From: Enoplolaimus lenunculus
Taxonomy: Eukaryota; Nematoda; Enoplea; Enoplida; Thoracostomopsidae
NCBI GenBank assembly: GCA_030248215.1
Contig: JASANG010002859.1
Location: 1 to 64,000 of the forward strand
Direction: 5' to 3'
Length of the DNA stretch: 64,000 nucleotides
Below are positions 35,359 through 47,118 of this stretch, one piece after another (the first letter of the stretch is position 1; every line of letters begins with the position of its first letter). The position numbers and the translations under genes are program-made. Under the pieces are notes generated by a model that was not told where the DNA came from, did no database searches, and saw nothing but the letters and a program-made list of their open reading frames with translations.

Positions 35359-38059
35359 CTATGACACAGCGCTAGCAACAAGTCGTTGGGACGCTTCATA
35401 ACATTGATTGTAAAGGCCTTCATAGTCCTTATGCGATTTAATTAAAACCATAATTGTTGGACGCTTGTGGCCGCCAGCCAAGCCAAGATGTTCTCGGCTT
35501 GGAGTGAACACGTACGGAATGTCTTTTTCTTCGCAAACGATAGGTACATGACAATAAATATCAATGGGGGTAACATCGCCAGCAAGAATTATCAGACCCG
35601 TATGTCCTTTGCGCAATGCTCTTTGAACGTCAGCAATGCCCTGTTTCAAAAAACAAAGGAAATTAGCAAAAAGTATTTGTCACTGGCGATATTGTCAGAG
35701 TTACAGATGGGGACCGGACATCTGGATATGTATCCGAAACGAAATACATTCGGATATCTGCATGCATTTGTTCATCAAAATTTCTACAATAATTTTACGT
35801 TTTCTTTAACCATACAAAACCTCTAATTGTGAACTAAATTTTATAAAAAACTCAAGCGAACACCAAACTGTTCTAAAACCATTTTGATTGCGCCAATTTA
35901 ACTCAACGTCTATTTACTTCCACAAAAAATCATTTCAATCCTCCAAATCGTATTTTTAAAAATTTTATTTCTGTTGACAAAATAAAGTACCCTTTTAATT
36001 TTAAGAGTTTGCGAAATAAATAAAGTTCAGAAATCTATGTATCTTTCGACTCGGTTATAACAGCTGAGTAAATAGTGTTGAGTTTGCTTCGATCCAGATG
36101 CTAGTTCTAGAAGGTATAGTATATAAATACTGTTCTGCTACTCTGTCCAGATTGCCCCGAAAATTAAAGTATTAATTGGGGATGTGCCGATTAATCGGCA
36201 TCCGCATCGGTAATAATCGGCAGTTTTCGTGAGTATCAGCATCGGCACTGCAAAAAAATTGTCGATTCTTTGCCGATACTTTTTACGCATAACAGTCAGA
36301 TTAAATGCTATCAATTTCATTTCTGGGCGCATATCAGTGTGTCCGGTCAGGAAAACTGATCTTTCTTGCGTTTGTGTTTGAAAAAATTAATTGAAATGAA
36401 CCGTTCGTCTAAAATTATGATCCTTTATGATGGTTTGTGTTTAAGTCTTCATATAATGATGTAGTGTAGTATGCTATCTCTTTATTAAGCATGGTGTACT
36501 AAAGTTGGAATCGGTATCGGCATCGGCAAATTTTCAAAATAGAAATCGGCACCGGTATCGGAAAAAATTTTGGTATCGGCACATCCCTAGTATTAATGTT
36601 ATACATAACTTTTAACAAAGCGAAAACCTTTCCATTTAGCTAGCATTTTATATCCAATAATGTATTAAAACTTTTAAACCTCTGACGAAAATTTTGTCGG
36701 CCTATTAAGTTGCATCAGACCGAGGAAAAATAATATTTTCAAATATTCAATTTTGAGCGCATGAAATGAACAGGGGAAGCCGTTAGAAATCATAATATGC
36801 ATTGCGTCTCAAAAACAAATTATTTTCGGGAAACACTGACTTAAACATAAAGACGAACTTAAAGCCGAGTGCGCACAGCACAACGTAATCACCATGCTTA
36901 ACAAATTATTTCAATTAGTTATAAGCTTGCATTTACAGCTGCAAAATCGACGATAATTCAATGTTTCTCACCTGATATAAATAAGTTTTCTCCTTTGATG
37001 CTTTTTTCACTAGCTTATAAAGCTTCTTCGCTAATTTTCGGCTGGCGAGCGGCTAAAATTAATGCATGTATAATGTAAACTAATCTACACAGTCATAAAC
37101 TTTTAGTCTCACGTCACTAAGTATAATCTGCGGTGGTAATAAGTCAAATCAGTTTAAGAGCATCATGAAACTCGGGACAAAGACGCGCAAATCTATAAAA
37201 ATTTGTAGTAGTACTAAATCAAATTAATTTATATTTTTATTGCAATACAAAGTGAATATCGTGACTCGGTATCCTGCTGTGGCTCGATATTAAACTATCC
37301 AGCTTCGTCTTTGTGTATTCATTGGCACGCCAGTAGACATAATATCTTATATATGTACGTACCAGGGTGCAACCGGAATTCCGGTTCCGGTTCCGGCATT
37401 TTTTCACCTTCCGGTTCCGGTTCCGGTAAATTTTTACCTGATTTAAAAATTCCGGTGTTATAATTTGGCCGTTTTTTTAACTTTGCTAATCTTTAAGAAT
37501 CTCTTTAGAAAGCCACTTGTATTCCGAATATAAGCCATTGATGGTGGATTTCACTTCAGTCGACGACGAAAATCTAAAATACAACAAATAAAATAAATAT
37601 CTATGTTCGACTAAGGTTATTTCACAAATAATAGAGCAAAAAATAAGATTAAAATGAAATTTTTGGTGAAATGCATTTTTCACTTTCCGGTTCCGGTTCC
37701 GGTAAAATTTTCAAATTCCGGTTCCGGTAAATTGTAATTCCGGTTGCACCCTGGTACGTACGTATTTGGCTTTTGGTACCATCACAACAAAATATATGCC
37801 AATGGACGAAAAAATGATTCATAGTGATCCGCAACGAAAAACACATGGTTCTAAACTTCATTTTATCTGAATAAACTTTAAATAAAAATTGAAATATTTC
37901 GCAGTGCCAATTATAATTAATACACAGACGGTTAAGAGAATGAAAAAGTTGTGTTATATAAACGACCTCCGTTACCTTTGCAATAGGGTTAACAAACTGG
38001 CACAATTTTTGATAGTCAGCTTCTTTGTCTTCTCCGTCTATGTTCTCAGCGTCAGACAT
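35359..38059 (-). CDS. NHP2: NHP2, H/ACA snoRNP protein, 3 exons
   Basis: Exons on the minus strand: 38059-37976 (28 codons), 37052-36972 (27 codons), 35640-35359 (93 codons plus stop); all junctions fall between codons. The 148-aa product matches NHP2 of the L7Ae family throughout: NPIAK then PLASRKLAKKLYKLVKKA, then ADVQRALRKGHTGLIILAGD, PIDIYCHVPIVCEEKDIPYV and LGLAGGHKRPT. Length is close to human NHP2 (153 aa). NHP2 binds H/ACA guide RNAs with dyskerin, NOP10 and GAR1 for rRNA pseudouridylation, and in vertebrates is part of telomerase RNP. Both introns are occupied by hAT-like elements (37363-37753 and 36177-36589). The gene is convergent with the TTF1-like gene. The residues between exons 2 and 3 are slightly unusual (KEKTYLYQ before GIADVQ). 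Confidence 0.92.
36177..36589 (+). mobile_element. Family D hAT-like MITE with 8-bp target duplication
   Basis: Ends TGGGGATGTGCCGATT and GGTATCGGCACATCCCTA; perfect GTATTAAT at 36169-36176 and 36590-36597. Termini of the type TAGGGATGTGCCGAT are typical of hAT elements. In intron 2 of NHP2. No transposase. Confidence 0.85.
37363..37753 (+). mobile_element. Family E hAT-like MITE with 8-bp target duplication
   Basis: Ends CAGGGTGCAACCGGAATTCC and GGAATT..CCGGTTGCACCCTG; perfect GTACGTAC at 37355-37362 and 37754-37761. Subterminal arrays of CCGGTT. CAGGG ends plus 8-bp duplications are the hAT signature. In intron 1 of NHP2. Confidence 0.88.
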
Positions 38060-39015
38060 TTTGACGAATGTAGCAAAGATTATAGTTGAAATTTTAAGCA
38101 CTGTAATAGTTCAAGCCAAGAAAATAGTGTTTTGACTCAGCGCTTTTTTTTCCGGGTGTAGCTCAGAATTTTTTATATACGTAACATAAAAATTGAACAC
38201 GATTGATTACAATATATATCTTATGAAGACATATCGGGGTTTTTTTCTTAAACGTATTTCACTCAGGTAGCAGACTGCAACTATGTAATAAATTCTTTAG
38301 CCTACTAGATTTTTGTATGGTACAGTTACTATTCAGGAAGTAGGTGTGAGATCATAAACTAACTAACCTAGGTTTGCCATACAAATAATTTTATTCCGCG
38401 ATCCATAATGGTTTAATGTGAAACACCGGACACGGAATTTCTCAAAGCACAAAATCTTGACCCGGAATTTTTTGGAAAAATACCCGGAATAATCGGAATA
38501 CACGGCCCCGGATGCAACTCTAACTAAGTAGTTGCAGGAGGTACCATGGAGGCTTTGCTTTCGGAATAAGTTGATATAATCAATACAACCCTGTGTGTAA
38601 CCATGTTAGACATGCTGTCCAGTGGCCGATCCACGATTTCAAAATTAGGGGGGGGGGCAAAATTTCACTGGTAACAAACTTATTCTTAAACAAATTGCGG
38701 ACCGTATACATGAATCCACACACAAACCACGATTTATTGCAATACAATTGACTATGAAAGAGCACGACCATTCAACTGAGATTAACCACAACGAAACGGC
38801 ATAACCCCTCATGTATACGAAACTTTGAGACCACTAGGATTTGCGTTGGCTGCCATTTTAAGATCTCTATAGCGTGTGAAGCAATTAACAGAATCACAAG
38901 AAGGTAGAATAGTCTCATAAACTCGAGAGCGAAGCCAGCAAGAAGCTAGACGAATTTCCAAACTTCAGCTGTTTTTGTTAAACCGGTTTGTCCGCTTTGC
39001 GGTTGACACTGTGCC

Positions 39016-39251
39016 AGGGTGGCAACAAAGGTTCGGATCCGGATTTTTGCTTCAGGTCACAAACCTACAACTGAGGTCGGGCATGAAATATACGTATAAA
39101 CCTTTAAAAGTTATGCGGCTGGCAGTGCGCTGATATTCTGAAACAAATTATAGTTACAACTGAAATTTGCAAGATGCATAATTCGGACTCGAATCCGCCA
39201 AATTAGCAATGGATTCGGATTCGGTTAAATCGTGGATTTGGTGCCACCCTG
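39016..39251 (+). mobile_element. hAT-like MITE with CAGGGTGGCA ends
   Basis: Ends CAGGGTGGCAACAAAGGTTC and GTGGATTTGGTGCCACCCTG. Flanks CACTGTGC and CATTACAC differ only by transitions, compatible with a decayed 8-bp duplication. Confidence 0.6.
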
Positions 39252-39385
39252 CATTACACCTCATATTTTATCTGCGTGCGCATTTGTTAACATGATTCCC
39301 AAAATAAATTTTGTTGAGATCCTGTTCAGATAAGATACGGCCGGAATGACCCCATCGATTCGCCATTGTAAGTAGCTGGAGAGGC

Positions 39386-39525
39386 GGGCTACGTGGCGCA
39401 GCAGTAGACCATTCGCTTAAAGATCCACAGGTTTGAAGTTCAATCCCCGCTCCGTACGTCTGGTTGTTCAGCTGCATAGTTAAAAGGTCTGAAGTCCTGG
39501 TTACTCCTCGACTGACATTGCGTGT
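39386..39525 (+). mobile_element. tRNA-headed SINE, copy 3
   Basis: GGGCTACGTGGCGCAGCAGT, then GGTTTGAAGTTCAATCCCC (B-box-like), then TTCAGCTGCATAGTTAAAAG. Same order of blocks as copies 1 and 2. Confidence 0.6.
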
Positions 39526-40104
39526 TGACCTCTCTATGGTGCAATTAATCTCACAAGAGTTTTCTTCATACGGATACACCTATTGCATTGCCTTAACAAG
39601 AAATCCAAGACAACTGCCTAACGAACGAGCGAAAAATGAACGCTTACTTTGTGCGTTTTAACCAAATCACTAGCCATGTCATTTCATTGCAGCTGCACAG
39701 CAGTAAACAGCAAAATATGACAGCATAAACCAGCTACAACCACTAACTAATCCAGAGAGAGGACGAATAGGCGTGCGTCCTCCAGTAAAAAATATTTTCT
39801 TGATAAAATGGGGAGGTCTCCATTTTACAATTTTCCCGCTCATAAGGTTTTTTGTAAATTAATACAATTTTCCCCTCAAAAATTTTTTGGCATGTTACCG
39901 GTGCAATTTGAAATCAAAATTTTTTAAAAGCTGAAGGGGCAAAACCGGCAAAAATTAATTGACGTTTGGCTTAAGGTCGACTAAAGGCACTTAGTTGGTA
40001 AAATAATTTTGGCGCGAGTATATACACCCAGGCAAAATGCAAATTTTCCGCGGGTAAAGGTGCAGCGCGAATAAAACGTCTTTACCCGCTTACACCTCTG
40101 TGTA

Positions 40105-40232
40105 GGCCCATCTAAAGATCAATGGCGGACCACTGTTCTATCGGACGGAATAAAAAACTTAAGCTTTAGACAAATTTTTTTGTTTGGACTATTCTAGTCC
40201 AATTGAAAAACGAACCGCCCACGATCTATATT
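40105..40232 (+). mobile_element. Degenerate A2 element lacking the TTAGGC core
   Basis: GGCCCATCTAAAGATCAATG left and CGCCCACGATCTATATTTTG right, with CTTAAGCTTTAGAC; the hexamer array is gone. Confidence 0.45.
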
Positions 40233-40814
40233 TTGTCGTTTGCATTGGGGAAACTATTGTTTTTGCATCATACTTTCTTGTTTACTAACTTTTGCTCCCT
40301 TTACAGTTTTGCTTACCATTAAAACTACTAATTATTGGACAATAACCTCGTTGCTGGGCATACATAAACTTGAAACGACGGTCAGTAATGTTCAATTGGG
40401 TTAAACTTTTTTCGCGCACTATATTTAACGCTGACTGCTCTTTAAATCATAAAGCAGTCTGCGGCTAACATTTACTAACAGTATTTAAATCCGAGACAAA
40501 CCTCGTATAAAGCGATTTCAAGAACAGACTGTGTCTTGTCGCATTCTTGAACTGAAGTAAAAACGCGTCATTGCTTGAAAGTTCGTAATGTCTTCACTAC
40601 AAAACCGCTTTATCAATAATACTATCGCAATTTTCTCAGGCTACATTAAACCAAAACAACGGTCACGTCCGCCGGTATTTATATACTTTGTCTGGTTTGT
40701 ATAAAACCGCTACACAGGTTGGTATAGCTTTATACTTTTACGCAAGGTTTATAACTGGTCTATCATGCTGAAAGTGTAATTGAGTTTGAGATGAACCTGT
40801 TTGCGACTATAAAA

Positions 40815-41028
40815 GTGCCAACAGGTGCGGAACAGTATTGTAAGCATGTTCCTAAGCCCAAACCTAAGCCTAAGCCTAAACCTAAGCGTAAAAATGAGCA
40901 TATTCCTACGCCTTAACCTAAAGCCTAAGCCTATTAAGCCAAGCAAAAAAACTTTTCTAAAGCTTAAAGCTTTATACTGTTTTCTAGTCCCACAAAAAAC
41001 GTTCCGCCCCTGTTCTTTGAACGGGTCC
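40815..41028 (-). mobile_element. TTAGGC-core element, type A2
   Basis: AGGTGCGGAACAGTATTGTA left; core CCTAAGCCTAAGCCTAAACC; right CCGCCCCTGTTCTTTGAACG. Confidence 0.75.
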
Positions 41029-41667
41029 ACGTGCCTGTCTGCGGTCTTTAGTAAAAAGTGTTGGTATTTTGATACGAAATATCAACATGAAAAGGTTAAA
41101 ACACGGTGATTGAGAACAAAAATGACAATAATCAAGAACCGATGATGCATTAAAACCGTACGGAGACGACCACAGGAGTTTCGTGTGATAAATTAACCTA
41201 AGAATTTCAAAAAATGGTTTTTTGTTGTTTTATTTTTTGAAGGAATGGACAAAACGAAGAAAAAATAGAAAAAAACTTTTCATAAAAGATTATTTTTAGC
41301 AAAATTACTAAATCCGTTGCCTCAACTGTGTCCTAATGGTACTCTCGATGCGATTACTGATTAATCGTACTTGTTTGAACTGAAAAACCATCAATTTCAA
41401 TATTAATTTTATTGTTGCTTGATGCTACTAAAAGATGGAATGAGGCAAGGGGTCGCAGGACTAAACGATGGCCCCGTGGGACTTTGCAGACTTGACCGAC
41501 CCGTTCGGAGAAATCTGAAGTCAAACATCAGAAGATTTGTTTCTCTCGGTTTTGAAATTTTTAGCTCAAAAGTAAGCTGGTAAGTTTTCAACAGTTTGAA
41601 CGTTAAAAATTTATATTATTCAATTTTGCTATTTTAATTTTTTGTTTCAATATATAACTGATATTTT

Positions 41668-42185
41668 GGCCCATGGTATAGAACAGGGCCGGAAAAGTAG
41701 TATATATTAGCATATTCCGAATCCTAAGCCTAAGCCTAAGTGTATGGATGAGCCTATTCCTATGCCTAAGTTTAAGCCTAAGCCTAAGCCTAAGCCTAAG
41801 CGTATGGATGAGCCTATTGCTAAGCCTAAGCGTAAGCCTAAGCAAAAAAATGGTCTAAAGCTTAACCCTTTCTCACATGAATATTTTCTATTTACCCTGA
41901 AACCTACTTTTATGCTAGGATTCGAACTCCAGTGACTGGAGTGGGAGGCGTGTACCATCACCACTCAGCTATAGGAGCTTGACGCTCGAGCTCGAGGAGG
42001 TCTCATGTCTTGTGGTGATTTAGCACTATGTACACGTGTTGCAATTGTTAAACACGGTGCGATATATACTATTTAACGTATATACACTGCACTGAGTTGC
42101 CTACAGGCAACTCAATGTGAGAAGGGGTTATAGATAGTAAACTGAAAATTTTTCGCTTAAACTGACTCTATTATAGCCCCTCCGC
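41668..42185 (-). mobile_element. TTAGGC-core element, type A1, with nested P element
   Basis: Starts GGCCCATGGTATAGAACAGG; core CCTAAGCCTAAGCCTAAGCC in two blocks; continues after the P insertion (41866-42127) as CTTAAACTGACTCTATTATA. The far end is lost. Confidence 0.8.
41866..42127 (-). mobile_element. piggyBac-like MITE (family P), copy 2
   Basis: Ends CCCTTTCTCACATG and ATGTGAGAAGGGG; left TTAA 41862-41865, right TTAT. Minus strand holds TAGCTGAGTGG and AGTTCGAATCC. Confidence 0.85.
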
Positions 42186-42410
42186 TGTGTAACGTGTTAG
42201 TTTTGAACTCAACCCTTGATAAAGTTCATATATATCAATCAAACTTACAAATCCTATTAGCAGATGTTCTGCCGAGATCAAGTCCACAAATTTACGGCCA
42301 GCTATAGCTTACAAATGCCATTTTTTAGACATATGATATCGAAATTTTATAGTATGTAGTGTACCCTATCCTTAGCATGTGTTACAAGAAGTTGATAAAC
42401 AGTTTTAGTC

Positions 42411-42643
42411 CTGTGAGAAAAAAAATCCTGAGTCAAATTAAACTCTCTCCGGAATAGGCTTTGGCTTTTCTAGACTACACAAACTGAGTGAAATTCGGCT
42501 CCGCGAAAATCAAATTCTAATCACCCGAGTCGCTCAGTGAGTCGAAGAATTTGACTGTGGCGGAGTCGAATTTGACTCAGTTTGTGTAGTTCCGAAAAGC
42601 CTATTTCGGAGAGAGTCAATTTGACTCACCAGTTTTTGCAGTG
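42411..42643. mobile_element. Family C element
   Basis: Right end GACTCACCAGTTTTTGCAGTG and internal GGCGGAGTCGAATTTGACTC palindrome; left end partly decayed. Confidence 0.6.
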
Positions 42644-42944
42644 TATCTGTAAACTTCTTTGCACCTGTTGAACCACGAGTACGAACCAAATGTTTAATGT
42701 TCAGTACCAAGATTGGTCCTGACTGCTCGCTCGCTTCGCTTGCTAGTTTTTTCACTATTAGTTTTATTGTGTGGGCCCCCATGCTAGCATTTTTTGTATG
42801 CCCCGCTAGTGTTTCTGTTTCAATAAGTAGGATTTAAGCGAAAAATTAAACAAATCATTTTATTGGATGGATTGAACTCGTTAAACGACACTGAAACCAA
42901 AATAGTCAGAGTCATGTATTTAAATGAGTATTTGAAAGCTCTTC

Positions 42945-43127
42945 GGCCAATGTTACTTTAATGGGCGTAACAGTAGATTAAGCGTATTCCTAAGCCTACG
43001 CCTAAGCGTTGCAAAAATGTGTTGCTAAGCCTAAGCCTAAGCCTAAGCAAAAAATGTAATCTAGAATCTAAACCAGCTCTTTTATAGACCCACCAGAAAC
43101 CTGGACACCCCTTGAAGTAACATGAGC
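42945..43127 (-). mobile_element. TTAGGC-core element, type B
   Basis: GGCCAATGTTACTTTAATGG left, CACCCCTTGAAGTAACATGAGC right; core CCTAAGCCTAAGCCTAAGC. No clear target duplication. Confidence 0.78.
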
Positions 43128-43372
43128 TAACTCACCCATAACATTAGCTTAGGAATTAGAATTAACACTTTATCGTTTGCGAATGTCAGTTGTTTAATTG
43201 TGTTCGTGCCGACGTCTATCTCAAGATCAACATAACCAACACATTTTTACACCTTCAATTTTGTTTTACTTAAACTCGGTTTTTCAATAAAATTCTAAAC
43301 TCGACACTCTGCATGAATATTTTTGGTTGATTGATTCTAATTTTACTGGATTTTCATCTTAACCCAATCTCA

Positions 43373-43628
43373 CATAGAGTTGACTATGGGAAACTCAGCG
43401 CAGTGTGTATACGTTAAATAATATATATCACACAGTGTTTAACAATTGCATCAGGTATATATACATAGTACTAAATTTCCACAAGACGTGAGAGCCCCTC
43501 GGGCTCGAGCGTCAAGCTCCTATAGCTGAGTGGTGATGGTAAACGCCTCCCGCTCCAGTCACTGGCGTTCGAATCCTTGCATAAAAGTAGGTCTCAGATG
43601 AAGTAGAAAATATTCATGTGATAAAGGG
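43373..43628 (+). mobile_element. piggyBac-like MITE (family P), copy 3, opposite orientation
   Basis: TTAA at 43369-43372 and 43629-43632. Ends CCCAATCTCACAT and ATGTGATAAAGGG. Plus strand reads TAGCTGAGTGGTGATGG then GTTCGAATCC. The subterminal palindrome is diverged. Confidence 0.85.
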
Positions 43629-43778
43629 TTAAACTGCTTGATTTCTCGTTATGGAATTTATTATCATCGCTTGGCAAAAAATGGTCTCATCGTGTCGCAT
43701 ATATTAATTCTGTGAAATCAGGCACTATTTTTTGGCAGTATGGTTCGCTGTCGTCCATTATAGACAACTCTGCTGTCG

Positions 43779-44438
43779 GCAGAGGTACAGAACAGGGCCG
43801 GATCGTTTTCCGGCAGAGGTGTTTTAATAGAGTCAACTTAGCTTTAGACTAACTTTTTTGCATGGGTTTGCTTAGACTTAGACTTAGGCGTAGGAATAGG
43901 CACATCCTTACGCTTATGCCTTGTCTTTTAGGATTAGGCGTAGGCTTAGGAGGAATATAGTTATACTACTGTTACGGCCCTGTTCTATACTGTAGTGACC
44001 CGCATAAGAGGGGGGCTGATATTTATTTGACCTCTCCAGAGGGTACTCCAATTGTTACTCGGTTACGGACTGTTATTTGTTTTTAACCCACGCTCCGACG
44101 CCCTTAGTTACTGATATATATCCGGTACTGCAATTATCCGTTGAATTAAACGTTTTGCCTTGTATCAAAAGCTTGGACGATAATGCAAGGTTATGCTTTG
44201 GAACGTTATTTTCAAAACTTAAGTAAGCATTAAGTTTCGAACTCAAGTTCATTTTGTCCTGGAGTCATTTATGCGCTATAATTAGGGCTAATTGACATTT
44301 ATGGACTCTAATTAGGGTTTAGGGACTCTATCCGCTTACGGACTCTTATTAGGGATTCGGACTCCTATTAATCGGAACTCAAATTTGGACCCCCTCCAAT
44401 TACCCCCCTCTTATTCGGGTCAATACAGTACGTGGGCC
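43779..44438 (+). mobile_element. TTAGGC-core element, type A1, with nested G element
   Basis: Left GGTACAGAACAGGGCCGGAT, core of TTAGACTTAGGCGTAGG, right CGGCCCTGTTCTATA, then the G element 43990-44428, then TACGTGGGCCC completing the A terminus. Confidence 0.8.
43990..44428. mobile_element. Family G MITE, complete, TA target
   Basis: Ends CTGTAGTGACCCGCATAAGA and CTTATTCGGGTCAATACAG, 439 bp, flanked by TA on both sides. TA duplication and size suit a Tc1/mariner-type non-autonomous element. Confidence 0.85.
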
Positions 44439-44764
44439 CTGCTGTCTATAAGCAATTTTTGTAATAAGATAGTTTGAAAATTTGAAACTTTGCAACTACA
44501 ACCTGGAAATTTTTCCACTGCGTCTTTGCTTTTACGTCACAACCCAATAATTTGCCGGCGATCATGATTTGGTCGTTTATGATTTGAACCACAGCCAAGA
44601 ACAATAAACATTGTCTCATAAAGTTGAATGGGAGATTTGGTTCGTTGAATTATATTTATTCCACAAAACACTGAGGTCACCCGCAGTTTGATTATGTGCC
44701 TGCCTACGCAACGAAGCTCATTGTAGCAGATAAAAATCTGATTCGCTCAGACTACAAAAAGACC

Positions 44765-45173
44765 GGCACATGCATAGAACAGGGCCGGATCGTTTTCCGG
44801 AGGGACTGTAATAGAGTCAGTTTAAGCTTTAGACGTTTTTTTGCTTAGGCTTAGACTTAGGCTTAGGAATACGATCATCTATACGCTTAGGCTTAGGCTT
44901 AGGCTTTGGAATAGGTTCATCCTAAAGCTTAGGCTTAGGCTTAGGCTTAGGCTTTGGAATAGGTTCATCCTTAAGCTTAGGCTTAGGCTTAGGCTTAGGC
45001 TTTGGAATCGGTTCATCCTTAAGCTTAGGCTTAGGATTAGGCTTTCGAATAGGTTCATCCTTACGGTTAGCCTTAGGTTTAGGCTTAGGCTTTGGAATAG
45101 GTTCATCATTACGCTTAGGTTTAGGAACATGCTTATACTAGGTACTGTTCCCGCCCTGTTCTATACATGGGCC
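44765..45173 (+). mobile_element. Expanded TTAGGC-core element, type A1
   Basis: Normal A1 ends (GGCACATGCATAGAACAGGG; CCCTGTTCTATACATGGGCC) but a core of about five units, each several TTAGGC hexamers plus a spacer GGAATAGGTTCATCC. Twice the size of other copies. The arrays create spurious 141-aa and 83-aa frames. Confidence 0.88.
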
Positions 45174-45722
45174 AAGACAGATGTTAGACATGGTCATGAA
45201 GCTAATATTGTATCAATGCAACAGCGTAGCCAACGGTATTTCGGGGGTCAAACCCTTTCTTTATAATATTTTTGTACGAGGGCGTTTTTTAATACTGTTT
45301 TAGCTTGCAACCCAAGAATCACCAATTTGATAATGCCTTCTTTCAAAAATTCTGGTTTACGCCATGTGAATTCATTCAGTTCTGTATTATTCTGTTGCTT
45401 AATCAAAAGCGGAAGCAATGACGTAAGCATGGGAGGGTTTAAAAGTAAAACATCGGTTTGTATATTTTGGGTGTTTTAAAGAGCTTTTTCAGTCGATGAC
45501 ACAAAGATCACGCATCTTCGCAGTTTTAGTAGGACGTACCTGTTCCTTTGTAAAAATACGGCTGCGCTCCTGTATACGGAAAGCGATCCGTGGCATTCGT
45601 TTAGCTTAAGCCAAGACACAAAAAAATTGCATCACATATTTAAGCAGTGGCGGATCCAGAAATTTCTAGTGGTGGCATGCATTAGCGAAGAATGTTAAGT
45701 TTTGGCACATCTTCATACTTAA

Positions 45723-45985
45723 CCCTTTTTCACATGAATATATTCTATTTCCCCTGAGACCTACTTTTATGCTAGGATTCGAACTCCAGTGACTGGAGTG
45801 GGAGGCATATACCATCACCACTCAGCATTAGGAGCTTGACGCTCGAGCCCGAGGGGGCTCTCACGTCTTGTGGTGACTTAGCACTATGTATACGTGTTGC
45901 AATTGTTAAACACGGTGCGATATATATTATATAACGTATATACATTGCGCTTTGTTGCCTACCGGTAACTCAATGTGAGAAGGGG
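45723..45985 (-). mobile_element. piggyBac-like MITE (family P), copy 4
   Basis: TTAA at 45719-45722 and 45986-45989; ends CCCTTTTTCACATG and ATGTGAGAAGGGG; A and B boxes on the minus strand. Confidence 0.87.
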
Positions 45986-46603
45986 TTAATATTTTTATGC
46001 ATATAAAAACAGCCAAAATTCACACACACGCGCAGACACTGGACAATGTATAGAACAGGTCGCTTCCAATTTTTTGAGTAATATCCCAATAACTGTGAAA
46101 TTTTGAGATATCGGAAGTATAATTCAGAAAATTTTCAGAAATATGGATCTTAAAAGTTCTTCAGTCTTGAATCTTTGAAGTTTGATTTTATTTCATAAAT
46201 GTTTAAAACAAATATGTCTTAAAACTAAGATTAGTTTTACACAATTTTCAAGGCATGTCCACTATGTTTTAGACACAACCATTTGCCTGGGACGCCAACT
46301 CAAAAATTGAGGGTTAAAGTTTAACCAAATCTCGTTTTCAATTTACAACCTACGTCCAAGACGCAAGTTTCGCTTGAGGGGCCTGAGCTGAACCCGAATC
46401 ACCCTTAAAATTAAGATTATACATGGTCCACGTCCCGTAGTATCACTGGCTGATATGAATAAAGCAACACAGTTGTAAAGTACACGTTACACAGTCTTAA
46501 AGAGATAAAACAAAGACTCGATCACATACATTAGAATGAGAAAATTAGTCTTTGAATATATTAGCAGAATCTTGAACTTTTAACACAATTTTAAAAAATC
46601 TGA

Positions 46604-46826
46604 GGCCCATATTCTCAAATGCGTATAGCACCTATCATTAATTATTAGCGATAGGTTTTCAAACTGACGAACATCTGCAGTTGCAGGTCTCAAAATTGGT
46701 ACAGAAGTAGGGCAAATCAAACGCGAACAATGCGCTGTATTTCAAACCTCACCATGCGCTGGTTCTAAAGCTACAGGACTTGGCACCAACTGGTGATAGA
46801 TGCTACATACTTTTGAGAACACGGGC
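46604..46826 (-). mobile_element. Family F element, complete
   Basis: Ends GGCCCATATTCTCAAATGCG and GCTACATACTTTTGAGAACA, near-symmetrical arms with CACCTATCA..TTAGCGATAGG; interior GGGCAAATCAAACGCGAACA. Confidence 0.7.
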
Positions 46827-46861
46827 TCTTGCTCTAACCATCACCTTTATTATGAAGAAAC

Positions 46862-47118
46862 ACTATTCCCGAATAAGAGGGGGGTAATAAGAGGGGGTTC
46901 CATTTTGAGTGCCAATCAATAGGATTCCGTATACCTAAGAAGAGTCCGTATACCTAAGAAGAGTCCGTAAGCGGATGGAGTTCATAACCCTAATTAGAGT
47001 CCGTAAATGTCAGTTTTCCTACTTAGTGTATAAATATTACTCCACGTCCAAATAAAATTGAGTTCCTCTGGAGAAGCCACATAAATATCAATCCCCCCTC
47101 TTATTCGGGTCACTACAG
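46862..47118. mobile_element. Family G element, internally deleted
   Basis: CCCGAATAAGAGGGGGGTAA left, CTTATTCGGGTCACTACAG right; shares GAGTCCGTAAGCGGAT with the complete copies but is about 180 bp shorter. Confidence 0.7.

Noticed and set aside
44879-45173. True chromosome end or telomere fusion site
   Set aside because: The TTAGGC arrays are short, interrupted by spacers and bounded by transposon ends in about two dozen places, so a fusion scar is not needed to explain them.
44841-45266. Leu/Arg-rich 141-aa frame
   Set aside because: Translation of TTAGGC-type hexamers inside an A1 element; similar frames arise at 40.8, 41.7, 47.4 and 49.3 kb.
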